DNA of 29,043 nucleotides, taken from positions 1,016,897 to 1,045,939 of the forward strand of contig JAAAKB020000025.1 in the NCBI GenBank assembly GCA_010014835.2, in the 5' to 3' direction. Made by a program: the position numbers and the translations under genes. This document shows, piece after piece, positions 1 through 9,400 of this stretch. Positions within the stretch are counted from its first letter, which is position 1. Each line of letters starts with the position of its first letter. The notes beneath the pieces are model-generated. The model saw only the letters and a program-made list of their open reading frames with translations, was not told the DNA's origin and did no database searches. Origin of the DNA: Apostichopus leukothele. Lineage: Eukaryota > Echinodermata > Holothuroidea > Aspidochirotida > Stichopodidae.

Positions 1-1400
1 TATGTTTTTATGATATTGCTAGTAATTTCAAAAGAGAAAATGCTAAGATGCAACTAACAAGGCCTGGGAAGTGCCATTTCCAGGGATCTGGGAGGCATTT
101 TCAGCCAAAATGTTCTTGTACGCTTCGCTTCGGCTCTGATAGTTTGCAATGCCGTATCTACGGCTCTGACAGTTTGCTTACAGTTTCGCCCCTATCTTGG
201 CAAATTCCTCGCTACGCGCCTGCCAGAATGTTTTAGGATAAGGCTCATCAGAAATATATTAAGATTTGTTTTGGTTCCTTTCTTACCGATTCAGAATGCG
301 TTACTTCTTTAAGTTTGCTGCAAATGGTTTTAAGGTCTCTAAGAGGAATTTAATTTCTCCGCAGTTTTCTTTGATTAAATTATATATCCTTGATTACTCT
401 CCAATATTTTATTACGTGGTTTTCATAAGCACCTTGCCTCGTACAAGCAAAATGCGGGAAGCCACACAACAAATTTGAGTTACGGCCAGCTTTACTGTTG
501 AAGATATCCTATTTACAAGATCTTCCGGCTTTGGCCTCTATTGACGAATGCATGAATGATTCTTGAAATCACGGATGTCGATCTCTATACCAAGAATGAA
601 GTTTATTCAAGTTTTTAATATGGGAGTTATTGTGCTTTACAAGTTTTTCATACTTGACCGCCAGCTATCACAACAAGGTATTTGCTATGGGGGGCTGTAT
701 CCAGCCGCAAAGGCCAATATCATATGTTAGCCTCTGTGGCTCAGGCGGCTAGAAACAGTGGGTAGACCCCACTTCTACGGATGGGAGTTTCCACTAGCCT
801 CTGCGGCAAACCCAGTTCTTCTCAACTGCGAGGGCCATTTCGAGCAGCGCAGGGAGTTGGAAACAAGAGTTTGGCCCCATTACCAAACGGGTGTCACCTC
901 CAGCTCTTGCTACCAAATCCATGTGCTTTCGTCACGTAGGGACCGTTCCACGCCGCCTAGAGTAATGAAAACAGGGGATAGGTCCCCTTTCTTCAAGGGG
1001 TGCAAACTTCGGGGTTGAATATGTGTGTGTAAAATTCGGGTACTTCTAACATTAAAGGAACACGATAAGAGGCGGGTGATAGTTTGGGGCAGACTGAAGT
1101 TAAGGAGTTAAAATTTAAAACCAATTATTTTTCGGTTTTTACAAAGAGGACCAAACAGATGTTTATGAAGGCGATTCTGGTTTATTCGGACGAGCAGGGG
1201 TTGGCTTTCTAAAACATTCCCTTGGAATCCGGTAAGGATTAAGAGAATGCAGGAATCAGGTCAATGGAATAAAAAAGAAAACATCACAAATAGGTTTTTC
1301 AAGTGATTCAACATTTACGTACTTGACAGAATGCCAACAGGCATAGTGATTCCTTACCACATTTTACTGGAGAACATGGTAGGTAATACATAACTAGAGA
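1..1400. other. Unassigned sequence with GC-richer hairpin patch
   Basis: I recognise no gene here. A 30-bp period is visible at 131-177, where CGGCTCTGA followed by AGTTTGC occurs twice. The stretch from about 690 to 1,020 is richer in GC than its surroundings and contains three short perfect hairpins (758-772, 974-987 and 984-1000). It could be the untranslated part of a retroelement or an old structured RNA, but nothing in it identifies a family. Open frames such as the one at 758-1018 show no motif I know. Confidence 0.4.
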
Positions 1401-1419
1401 GTTCTGGTACTCCTGATGG

Positions 1420-1790
1420 TCAATCTAGATACCAAGTATGAAGTTTCCGTTGGTTTTAGTTGTGGAACATTTGTCCACACCTGGTTTTCAGACGGAGCTT
1501 TGATGACCTCAAATGACCCTTGACCTCCACAAAAACTTAAGAGGGATCTACTGAGAAGGATCTAAAGTGAAGTATCAACTTCATCTTAAGTTTAGATGAG
1601 ATTGTAATTATTGTATACAAGGTGTTCAATCTGTAAACCTCAAATGGCCCTTGATCCATACAAAACAAAGGCTGTGAACTTAGAGTAAGCTTTCACCTAC
1701 ATAGATACATACCTGATATGAACTTTCAGTACCTTGTTACAAGTTGCTATGAGGTTTTAGACTGCGAACTTAAGTGCACAAAGAACTTAG
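1420..1790. repeat. Decayed array of the 145-bp repeat family
   Basis: This stretch repeats the phrases that define the better array at 3,020-3,450: 'CCAAGTATGAAGTTTCC', 'TGACCTCAAATGACCC', 'TTGACCTCCACAAAAA' and 'TACAAGGTGTTCAA'. At least two and perhaps three units can be followed, with many changes. It is an old, diverged copy of the same tandem family. It has no coding signal. Confidence 0.6.
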
Positions 1791-2260
1791 AGGTATTGTC
1801 AAGATAATACAAATAGTAGATTATGTCTACTAAGCATCAACAAAATAACAAATTGAAAAAAAATCATAATGAAACTACCTAAAAAAAGTGAGGTTATGTT
1901 CAAATTGCAACCAAGATTTCTATAACCAGATAAAATACAGACATATATACATAAGTTATAGATAAATCTTCCAGTAAATTAATGATTTATACTAGTATAC
2001 CATTACCTTAATAACCAGAGAGCAAAACTGCAGTGTGGTTTTGATGATGCTGCATAAACAATATTATATGACTGTGACACACTAGCTGTAGTGTATAGCC
2101 AGGATGAACAACATACTTCAAAGAAGTCCAGTAAAAAGCATTGAGATATGACGAACAATTTTCACTTGGCAGCTGATTACTGAGATGGACACTTTTCTTG
2201 TATTCAGCATACAGATTGATCTCTACCAAAATCAACAGGCTTCTTCTCAAACCTAGACAA
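1790..2260. other. Intergenic, no recognised feature
   Basis: AT-rich sequence. The minus-strand frame at 2008-2250 carries no motif I recognise and has no convincing splice sites around it. I see nothing else here. Confidence 0.4.
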
Positions 2261-2261
2261 A

Positions 2262-2845
2262 TATTTTAAAAGTACTCGCTATGTGGGGACCGTGACTAAC
2301 TTGTCTCAAAACTCCATAAATTGTTGTATATTTTTCGAACTATGACTGATGGCATGTAGGAAATGCCTCAAGAAATAATTTAGGAGATGTTTGGCCACCT
2401 TAAGTGCATTGGTATTCTGACACGAAAAATTTTTCACAACATTGTTAGTAGTCAACCTGCATATGCTCTACTGTGCAGGGGATGCCTGCGCATAGCCAAG
2501 CATTCGTGATATCGACGGTTAAAATTTTTATTCATTGGTTGAGAAATTAATATATCAACACAGCATATTTATTAATGCCTTTAAAACACATTAAGTAATT
2601 TGTAAGCTCAAATCGTTCCCTCTAATAAATAGTATTCTATATTTTAAATGATGCTTTCCCTGTATGTTTGTAAATGCTCCATGAAGGTGGTGAACAATCT
2701 CCGCACATGAAAACTTCCCGTACATAGTAATGCACAGGCAGATAGGGAACCATTTTATAAAGTTAATTCGCATTGAGTTCGGTCATTGATAAAACTGTAA
2801 CTAGGCAATAATTTATTTTCATAACGGCGCCTAGCTATTTTACCA
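2262..2845 (-). mobile_element. Dispersed element, short copy A
   Basis: Reverse-complemented, this stretch aligns by eye along most of its length with 13,430-14,870. Shared phrases include GCGAGTACTTTTAAAA at one end, CGTGTCAGAATACCAAT, GTGGCCAAAC, CTAAATTATTTCTT, TATATTAATTTCT, AATGTGTTTTAAA and GAATTAACT followed by AAAATGGTTC. Order and spacing are kept, except that copy A lacks about 0.45 kb present near the right end of copy B. The family looks like a non-autonomous mobile element. I see no clear terminal inverted repeat and cannot place it in a named superfamily. The minus frame at 2591-2773 lies inside it and is probably not a real gene. Confidence 0.7.
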
Positions 2846-3019
2846 ACGTAACTATATATCCAAACCTGAAGTTTTTATTTGGCACTGAATCTCGACAATT
2901 GCAAAATACGACGGAAAATTCAACAACGGAAGCAAATATATAATACTGATGATTCTGTGATATCATTAGTTCCAATAGCAATGCTGTATGTACAAAGAGT
3001 ACACTTTTTTACACACAAC
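2846..3019. other. Short spacer between repeats
   Basis: AT-rich spacer between the dispersed element and the 145-bp array. I see nothing in it. Confidence 0.4.
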
Positions 3020-3450
3020 TTGACCACTAGTGACCCCAAATGACCTTTAACCTCCACAAGGAACAATAGGCATCTTGAACTTAAGGTGTCACAACTACAT
3101 ACTCAATATGAGATTGTTCCAAGCTTCCCTTCTTGAGATATTGTGTTTACCAGGTATTCAAAATTTGACCACTAGTAACCCCAAATGACCGTTGACCTCC
3201 ACGAAAAACAGTAGGCTTCTTGAGCTTACCGTTTCACAACTACAAACTAAATATGAGATTGGTCCAAGGTTACCTTCCTGAGATAACGTGTTTACAAGGT
3301 TTTCACAATTTGACCAAATATGACATTTGACATCCCAAATCAAACAATAGGCTTTTCCTACTCAATGTTGTACTCCTAAACACCAAATATGAGCCTGGTC
3401 CAAGCTGCTGTTCTTGAGATATCGTGTTTACCAGCAAGGGGTCACACAAA
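3020..3450. repeat. 145-bp tandem repeat, about three units
   Basis: TTGACC starts units at 3020, 3165 and 3310, an exact 145-bp period. Each unit contains 'CCCCAAATGACC' or a variant, 'TTGACCTCCAC', 'CAATAGGC(T)TCTTGA', 'CACAACTACA', 'AATATGAG', 'GGTCCAAG', 'CTTGAGATA' and 'GTGTTTACCAGG' or a variant. The last unit runs into a CA-rich tail (3,455-3,480, ACACAAACACATACTCACAGG) and CCGCCATGACTTCAAAGG. Related, more decayed arrays lie at 1,420-1,790 and 5,525-5,905. It is a dispersed minisatellite-like family and non-coding. Confidence 0.85.
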
Positions 3451-3599
3451 CACATACTCACAGGCACGCTTACACACACTCATCCGCCATGACTTCAAAG
3501 GTTACGAACCAAACCAAAAACACTGGCATATTTCTTTGAAATAACAAATTGACTAATTACCTATGCAAATGAAAGGAACACAAGACAGACTTTTCATGT

Positions 3600-4412
3600 T
3601 AACCTTCTTAAAGGTCAAGGGACATGCAAAACTTAACAATTCTAATGTTAAGAAAAACCCAACTCCGTGTCCAATTTCCATCTCCAAAGGGGTAGAAATT
3701 GGTAACAAGTACTATTATGTAATAGTTTTTGTGACGTCACAGGGGAAGTGCAGAATAGGGCAAACATGTATTGTTCTGCACAGTGTATTGAGTATGGAGA
3801 AATCTGTAACTAGCGAAAATAATACCTTCCTCAACAGTCTGTTACAAGAAAGTTGAGATTGGGATTTAGGTGAAAAATCACAGATTGGTACATAAGACAT
3901 CAAATGAAACATTGAATGACTTCTTTCTTCAAAAATTCCATGCATTTTGATTCTATCAAGCAGCATAAACTCCACAAAAATCAGCTCCATTGCCTCGGTT
4001 AGGAAAAGTAGAAAACAAATGACATCATTTAATTTATCAAGTCCAAACTATGATATCGTCGTGGGAAACTACTAACTGCTACCACAAACAGTTGGTATAC
4101 ACGCACTAATACGCATACACAGCATAGCTAGCTCACACAATTGCGAAATGGCTGCTGGTTGCATTGACCATAAATTTAATAGGCTTTCGGATTCAGATAG
4201 CGATAACGAAGGTCGAGAAATGGATAGCATGTTTGACAATCATGGGGGAGTTTTACCCTACATGTTTGAACCGGAGACCAGCGAAGTGGAGGCCGGATCT
4301 GACAGCGATATCCAAATTGCTCTCCTTGACGGAACACAATAGTAACGTCAGGCCTAGCGTACTATATAGGCTAGTTGTGTGACTGGTTAGGCTTAGATCC
4401 GATATTGTTACC
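3600..4412 (+). repeat. Inverted-duplication arm 1 (P2X7-ballast 5' module, decayed)
   Basis: This stretch is the inverted partner of 9,325-10,140. Matching marks in the same order are AAAGGTCAAG, AAAACTTAACAATTCT, AAGAAAAACCCAAC, GGGGTAGAAAT, the CRE GTGACGTCAC, a second CRE (mutated here), GATATCGTCG, the first coding exon, and the sequence just after it (GTAACGT, CTAGCGTACTATA, TAGTTGTGT). By eye the coding part is roughly 80% identical. The arms point toward each other with about 5 kb between them, so the module was duplicated in inverted orientation, or two mobile copies landed head to head. Confidence 0.85.
4148..4342 (+). pseudogene. Decayed first exon of a P2X7-ballast-type protein
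   Basis: The frame begins MAAGCIDHKF and holds the family-like motif LPYMFEPETSE, an acidic GSDSD stretch and the ending LLDGTQ, matching the intact minus-strand exon at 9,401-9,576. In the intact copy the exon ends CAATG before GTAACG, so that TG joins the next exon's G to make Trp. Here the base is A, giving CAATA before GTAACG. If spliced to an exon beginning with G this would create TAG. The TATATA found upstream of the other copy is missing and one of its two CRE sites is mutated (TGACATCA at 4020-4027). I find no second exon on this strand. Most likely it is a dead copy; it could at best encode a 64-residue acidic peptide. Confidence 0.65.
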
Positions 4413-4868
4413 AAACTTCCCCTATTATCTTGGTTAGCACATTTTGCCTATGTAGTTTTGGCCACCGTGGTAGTTCCCCCATGACGTCTATCATCTTACG
4501 GGATGAGCTTGGTAATTAACTTAATTAAAACAGCAAAGAAAAACATGTGGAACTACAAATTTGGAGTATTGGGTGTTGATATCTCTTCTCAATCTGTGCA
4601 AGATGGAAGGGAATCTGCTACGTGTCTCTTGACCTTGAAGTTACTCTATTAAAATACATTCAAAATAAGTATATAAGTAAAGTAACCCCTTCTACTAGTC
4701 TTATTCTTATATAATTATTATTGACTTTGATGTTACCAAATATATACACATGTTTCATTATTCATTTTGCTGATTACCAGTAGGACAATCAATTGTTGCC
4801 AATGTCCTTGTTAGCTAAGTGACAAGTCCAGCAAAACATAACACATTTGACTCTTGCACTTTGGCTAC
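4413..4868. other. Probable 3' untranslated and flanking region of the cathepsin Z gene
   Basis: This stretch lies just downstream (minus strand) of the cathepsin Z stop codon at 4869-4871. It is AT-rich and I did not find a clear AATAAA on the minus strand. I see no other feature. Confidence 0.35.
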
Positions 4869-4985
4869 CTATATTCCCAGAACTGGATCAGCGTAGGCAC
4901 AGTTGGACTCGATACCAAGGTTATAGTAGTTTCCTTTACCCTCTTTGTACCTACTGGTGACAATTCGAAACCAGCCAGATTCCGC
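4869..4985 (-). CDS. CTSZ: Cathepsin Z (cathepsin X) last coding exon
   Basis: On the minus strand a TTTTAACACAG acceptor is followed by 38 codons and TAG. The peptide reads AESGWFRIVTSRYKEG, then GKGNYYNLGIESNC and AYADPVLGI. From memory, human cathepsin Z ends GERGWLRIVTS, YKDGKGARYNLAIE, EHCTFGDPIV, so nearly every block is matched in order. Cathepsin Z is a lysosomal papain-family carboxypeptidase. This exon follows the one at 6,044-6,133 in phase 0 across an intron of about 1.06 kb. The junction gives W-A-E-S-G-W where the human protein has W-G-E-R-G-W. Frame and stop are intact, so this does not look like a pseudogene by itself. Confidence 0.9.
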   Translation of the reverse strand, partial: AESGWFRIVTSRYKEGKGNYYNLGIESNCAYADPVLGI

Positions 4986-5524
4986 CTGTGTTAAAAGATG
5001 AAAGAAAAGCTTACACTTAAGCTACATTACCAATAGGCCTAATTTTCCTTTAAAGTAAATATATTACTACTCAGAAAGCCTAATGTTTGGCTTTAGAAAC
5101 TGTCAGCATAGTGTTAGTCTACATTAGGCCTATAAAGTTATATGATATCAGAACGAGCGATTACTCAACCCCCAATTAATTCAAATTTTAAACAGCACTA
5201 AAAAAATTGTAAGAGTAACTGTAAAATTATTGATCATAACATTCGGTTTGCCAATGGCTACAACTAAAATTTGCAATTGGCATGGTGCACACAAAAACAT
5301 TGTGCAAAATCTGCCAAATAGTGCAACTTGAAGTTTAGGAACATGCATCAGCCCAAGATTCAGTCAAGCATTGCAGTGAGCTGAATATAGCAGTGTTTGT
5401 CTGATTGCATTGACTGAAGAGCTGCAGAGATAATCTCTTTATTTGATAGGATTTTGTCTTTGAGTGGTATTAGCCAGCTCAAATGTGATTTCCTTTTGAT
5501 TCTGTGCCTTATTGTGTTCAAAAG

Positions 5525-5905
5525 GCTGTCAGGAATTTACTTCTACTGACCTTTCACCTCCTCAAAAACAATAAAGTAATTCACACCAAATATGAAGTTC
5601 ATCACAGCTGTATGTTTGGAATAGTTTTAATACAAGGTTTTTGCACTGACTTCTATAGATCTGAAATAGCCAATGAACTCCACAAAATCGGTGTTGTTGT
5701 CCTTGCTCTGTACGAACTACATTCCAGCTAAATGTTTTGAGGGAATTCTTTTTACAAGGCTTTCAAACTTTGACCTTGTTTGACCTCACATGGCTCTTGA
5801 CATTACATAAATCAACACTATTCTTGAACTCTATAATGAGTATTCACATGTAAATTATCATGAAATTCCACCACCATCTACTCCTTTGAGTTATCTTGTT
5901 AACAA
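5525..5905. repeat. Decayed 145-bp family array in the cathepsin Z intron
   Basis: Phrases of the 3,020-3,450 array recur: CTGACCTTTCACCTCC followed by AAAAACAATAAAG, CACCAAATATGAAGTTC, ACAAGGTTTTTGCACTGAC, ACAAGGCTTTCAAACTTTGACC, TTTGACCTCACATGGC and GAGTTATCTTGTTAACAA. About three worn units lie inside the intron between the two cathepsin Z exons. The rest of that intron (4,986-5,524 and 5,906-6,043) shows no feature I can name. Confidence 0.65.
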
Positions 5906-6043
5906 ACTCCTGTAACACACACAGCTTGAGCACATTGGGTACTTTCCTGGCAAGTAATAAATATTATTACAAATGGAATGAATTTGTCCACTTCAAAAAA
6001 GGCAATTTTAACAAAACGACAACATCTTTAAGTCTGGTCTTAC

Positions 6044-6133
6044 CCATGGTTCGCCCCATGAGTTTCGAACAATCCAAAACTCTACACCATCTTTATCCAA
6101 GCCCCATCCAGCAACAGATATGATATGATTAAT
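6044..6133 (-). CDS. CTSZ: Cathepsin Z exon with catalytic His and Asn
   Basis: On the minus strand CCCACTTACAG precedes 30 codons that end at TGG before GTAAGACC. The peptide starts [16 protein letters not shown] and ends [14 protein letters not shown]. Human cathepsin Z has INHVVSVAGWG and [14 protein letters not shown] at this place. The His of INH and the Asn of RNSW are the catalytic His and Asn of the papain family; the catalytic Cys sits on an earlier exon. I searched the minus strand up to the P2X7-type exons and beyond for the CGSCWA exon and for the exon before INH, and did not find them. Either the introns are very long, or this is a broken-up locus with the end of the gene left behind. 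Confidence 0.92.
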
Positions 6134-6249
6134 CTGTAAGTGGGAAGAAACAGTAACACATAGATGGATGGTTGTCACGCCTGCATTGTATTTTAACATT
6201 CCTTGTGCGTAGAAATTTCCACCAGGTAGCCTAGGCCTTTCTTTCGGTT
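6134..6249. other. Cathepsin Z intron sequence
   Basis: Short stretch upstream (minus strand) of the cathepsin Z exon, before the LTR-like sequence. I see nothing in it beyond the acceptor. Confidence 0.4.
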
Positions 6250-7800
6250 AATGTATGCAAATTCTAGGAAGTGAACAATGGGGAGACAGGTTCTTCTCGG
6301 GTAAGGTATGTAGATCCAAGCAAGTGCATAATGGGAAACGGGTCCATCGGAATTGTGCTTTGGCTGGTAGGGGCAGGGGTCAACATAAGGTCGATATATA
6401 AGGATTGGGGTGTGAGTCTCACCATCGTCCGGTCTTCGCCGTCTTATTCCTCGGCTTCTGTGTGTTAGCCGTTAACCAGGCTTCTTTGTATGAGCCTAGG
6501 CTTCTTTGTACGAGCCTAAAGACTGGGAACGTTGATACTTTGTGGCGTGGCGTTCTAGCCTAAGCCATATCAGCGTATCCTGAGGATTACTGTGTGTATC
6601 CGTTGTATAATTCGACGAAATCATTTAGGACACATTTCTGTGTGTATGTGCACCGCAAAGGGCCGTGTTACTGTGTGTTACGTCCCTGGCCGTTTGACCA
6701 AGTTAATCCGGGATTATTATTAGGACGATCCCGTAAGTTGATTTTTTGTCCGTATTACTCATTTAATTGGTATCTATATTGTTGATCGCACAGTAGGGTT
6801 TGTGGAGAAATTAATATATTGTATTTTAAAGAGTCCTCGATCTATGGCTCACAATTCAGTCAGTTTTGTAAAATGTTTATCCATGCTTAGGCATACGAAT
6901 TTGTTATTGTTTAGGGTCAAATGCGTTTAAAGCATTTAAGGTATTTTTAGGTCGTATAAGTGTGTACGAATTAATAAGTTCGCCTCAGTGCCTTTGGTTG
7001 GATTGATTAATTTTGTATATTATCATGTGTAGTGGAACGGGTAGCTATCGCCAATTTGAGGGTGTCCTAACCATGTTCTGATTCCAAACATCGGGCTGCC
7101 GCCATTTTGTTAATGTGATGTATAGTATTGAGTAGCTATTATTTGTTTCATGGTAAGGGTTGACCCGGAGGTTCTTGGTATTATTTGGTAATTAGTGACA
7201 CCATTTTGGTTGTGTGTTGCTTGCTGACCTTTACGTCAGATATGGGCTATATTGACGTCATAGTTTGACAATATTCGTTGGTATATATATATATATATGT
7301 ATAGCCATATGTTTGCCATTTGGCGCATGCCTGAGAGTAGTTTTGTTATACTTTTGCCATAGAGAGTTGCAGTGTTGGCCCGATGGCTACGCTGGTGTGA
7401 GGGGCTCGCCAAACCGTGTAAAGCTTACCTGCAGGGTACTATCCGGAAGAAATCTAAGCGATAGGGAAGAAGTCTAAGCGATAGAGAAGAAGTCTAAGCG
7501 ACAGAGAAGTCTAAGCGATAGGGAAGAATTATAAGCGATAGGGCAGATACTTAGTACAGTTATTTGGAAGGGTTGGTTGGGTTAGCGAATGCTAACCGAA
7601 GTGTGTATTTTTTGTGTTGGGTATATATATGTTACTTTTGTCGAGACCAAAAAGTCATTGGTCGAGACGAGTCGTAAATTATATGTTTCATTTCGTAAAA
7701 TTGTTGGTCGTCTGTCATTTATTTATGTCATTCGTCTCGGGTGTCGAACATTAAGCAGATTGAGACGTGTCCAGGTGGGGGGACTACTCTTTTACTTGTG
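6250..7800 (+). mobile_element. Possible LTR-like fossil (solo LTR or fragment)
   Basis: This stretch differs from its surroundings: less A, more G and T on the plus strand, and more CpG. It has a TATA-like box (GATATATAAGG, about 6,392-6,402) followed by GTGTGAGTCTCACC and a C/T-rich leader, an arrangement typical of the promoter part of LTRs in Gypsy/BEL-type elements. A 21-bp phrase (GGCTTCTTTGTAYGAGCCTA) is doubled at 6,479-6,519, and a 20-bp array lies further along. I see no coding part and could not fix either end or a target-site duplication, so boundaries are approximate and the family is unassigned. It may be a solo LTR, a fragment, or another kind of repeat. Confidence 0.35.
7446..7550. 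repeat. 20-bp tandem repeat, five units
   Basis: The core CTAAGCGA (ATAAGCGA in the last) starts at 7454, 7474, 7494, 7511 and 7531. The unit is roughly GGAAGAAGTCTAAGCGATAG, with one unit 3 bp shorter. It lies inside the LTR-like region. It is a minisatellite, and nothing suggests it is translated. Confidence 0.85.
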
Positions 7801-8014
7801 ACAATATGATTTCCAGAATTTTCCTTGGCCCCTAAATCTGCATCCCCTAAAGGTTTAGGCCTAGCTATGCCATTTATACAAACTGATCATTGTATCTCGG
7901 GGACTAAATTTTGTAAATGGATCATGCACAAGCATGGTGGACATTTTTTTGTGTGGCATTTGGTTCCGTGGCTCAGTGTAAATGACTACTATGTCAGTCA
8001 GCATGATAAGGGTT

Positions 8015-8240
8015 GATGATGATTTATTTGTTTCAACACATAGTAATACAAGGTGAACAAGACAATATAACTGCAAATAAGTAAAATATGTGAAAGGAAG
8101 TAAACTAAGAAACCCTTGTGGGCTTAATCGAATAGAGTACTCCCAACAAAGAAAATAGAAAACCTTAACACCTAAAAAAGAACCCCCCCCCCAACAAAAC
8201 AGATAACCTTAACAAATAAGACAAAAAATACTACCCCCCC
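8015..8240 (-). mobile_element. LINE-like 3' tail or retroposed 3' end
   Basis: On the minus strand the sequence ends GTGTTGAAACAAATAAATCA then TCATCA, after a TTGTTCACCTTGTATTAC phrase. This is the style of 3' tail I associate with CR1/L2-like LINEs of marine animals. Two poly-C tracts (8,184-8,192 and 8,235-8,243) sit at the other side. No reverse transcriptase frame remains nearby. The assignment is from memory of such tails and is weak; a plain 3' untranslated region with an AATAAA signal is the alternative. Confidence 0.35.
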
Positions 8241-8481
8241 CCCAGTTTAAGCTCAAGGACATTGCACCAGTTTTTGTTTTTGCACAAAATGTCCTAATCA
8301 GAAGCAGGTTTTGAACATGGTGCACACATTTTCTTGATCTAATCTATATCTTAATGTAATTCCCTTCACAACAAAACTAAACTATGAATACAAGCACACC
8401 CTCTGTATTGTTACATCATTCAACAGCAGGTCAGAGCAATGAATAAAGGTATACAACAAATATAATGTATTCTCTACTTAC

Positions 8482-8703
8482 TCATGGATGCTATTTTCCT
8501 GTGCACGGCCACCATACTGTTGACGGTACAGGTAGTAGGCTGTCTGTAGCACCCATGGGTTCAGGCACACAGCTTCAAAACCTGGGTGTAAGGTGATGCA
8601 TGCAGCACCTTCTTCATCCATCACATTCCTTACTTTTTCTATTTCCCTGCAGCATCTACACTCCCTTGCTGTAGGCATCACAGCACACTGGCCACAATGA
8701 CAC
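8482..8703 (-). CDS. P2X7-type 'ballast' domain protein, exon 2
   Basis: On the minus strand TTTACAG precedes G-TGT-CAT-TGT, and the exon ends CATGA before a consensus GTAAGT. With the preceding exon the frame reads W-CHCGQCAVMPTARECRCC, then REIEKV, GAACITLHPGFEAVCLNPWVLQT and AYYLYRQQYGG. This is the pattern of the cytoplasmic ballast domain of vertebrate P2X7 receptors (human: CGSC, CCRKKPGACIT, HVLQFLLLY), whose clustered cysteines bind zinc. There is no P2X channel domain: no transmembrane segments or ATP-binding ectodomain are visible. Stand-alone ballast-domain proteins are known in invertebrates; their role is not established. The exon ends in phase 2. A continuation, expected to carry a YRxxAYRQ...LPSC-like segment, was not found down to 6,250. 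Confidence 0.88.
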
Positions 8704-9400
8704 CTGTAAACAATGCAAACCAGTTCAAATGATAAAGAGCCAATTTTCAATGACTTCATACCGGCCTCAATTATTGGGGCATACTAACATGTCAAAATAG
8801 AAAAAAAAACTCTGAAGGGCTGTCTACAATTGAAGCTCCTTATAAGTGAAGTAGCCTCTTCTTAGAGTTCTTGCCTCTGTTGGGACAATGCTGCAAAGGA
8901 AAATAAAACAGGCCGATGTTGCCTCGTTTCCAACTCTTTTTCCCACTTCTGAATCCATTCCCTAGATTGAGAAAATCTGGTTATGAAATTAGCTTAAGCG
9001 GAAATGACGAAAAGCTGGTGTGAGGTGCCACCTTCTCCCTCTCCCCACTCTTTCCCTGATTTGTGGTAACTTCACTAATTTGCCACTACAACTGCTAGGA
9101 AATTAATAATAGACCACCTCTGAATTTGTTGTGCACTCTTCCAATTGGCTCCTTCAATCTACTAACCAAATGAAATATGTCTGTGTGACATGTTCCTGGG
9201 GCATGTGCTGCCACAACTTTTAAGGAAAATAGTAACTTCCTTAACTCAACTCGACCGCACTCTCATGTTAATTTTGCTGCCCCATCAACAAATTGGCTAG
9301 CTAAGAGTATGAGCAAAGTTAGGAAACATTTATCGGTTCTAGGCCTAACTAGTGACACAACTATCCTATATACAGTATAGTACGCTAGGCGTAACGTTAC
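8704..9400 (-). other. Intron 1 of the P2X7-ballast-type gene
   Basis: A 697-bp intron bounded by GTAACG and TTTACAG on the minus strand. It starts in inverted-arm sequence (about 9,325-9,400). The rest shows no feature I recognise. Confidence 0.7.

Noticed and set aside
7825-8016. Plus-strand frame with FIQTDHCISGTKFCKWIMHK as a gene
   Set aside because: No motif recognised; neighbours are repeat DNA and no splice context supports it.
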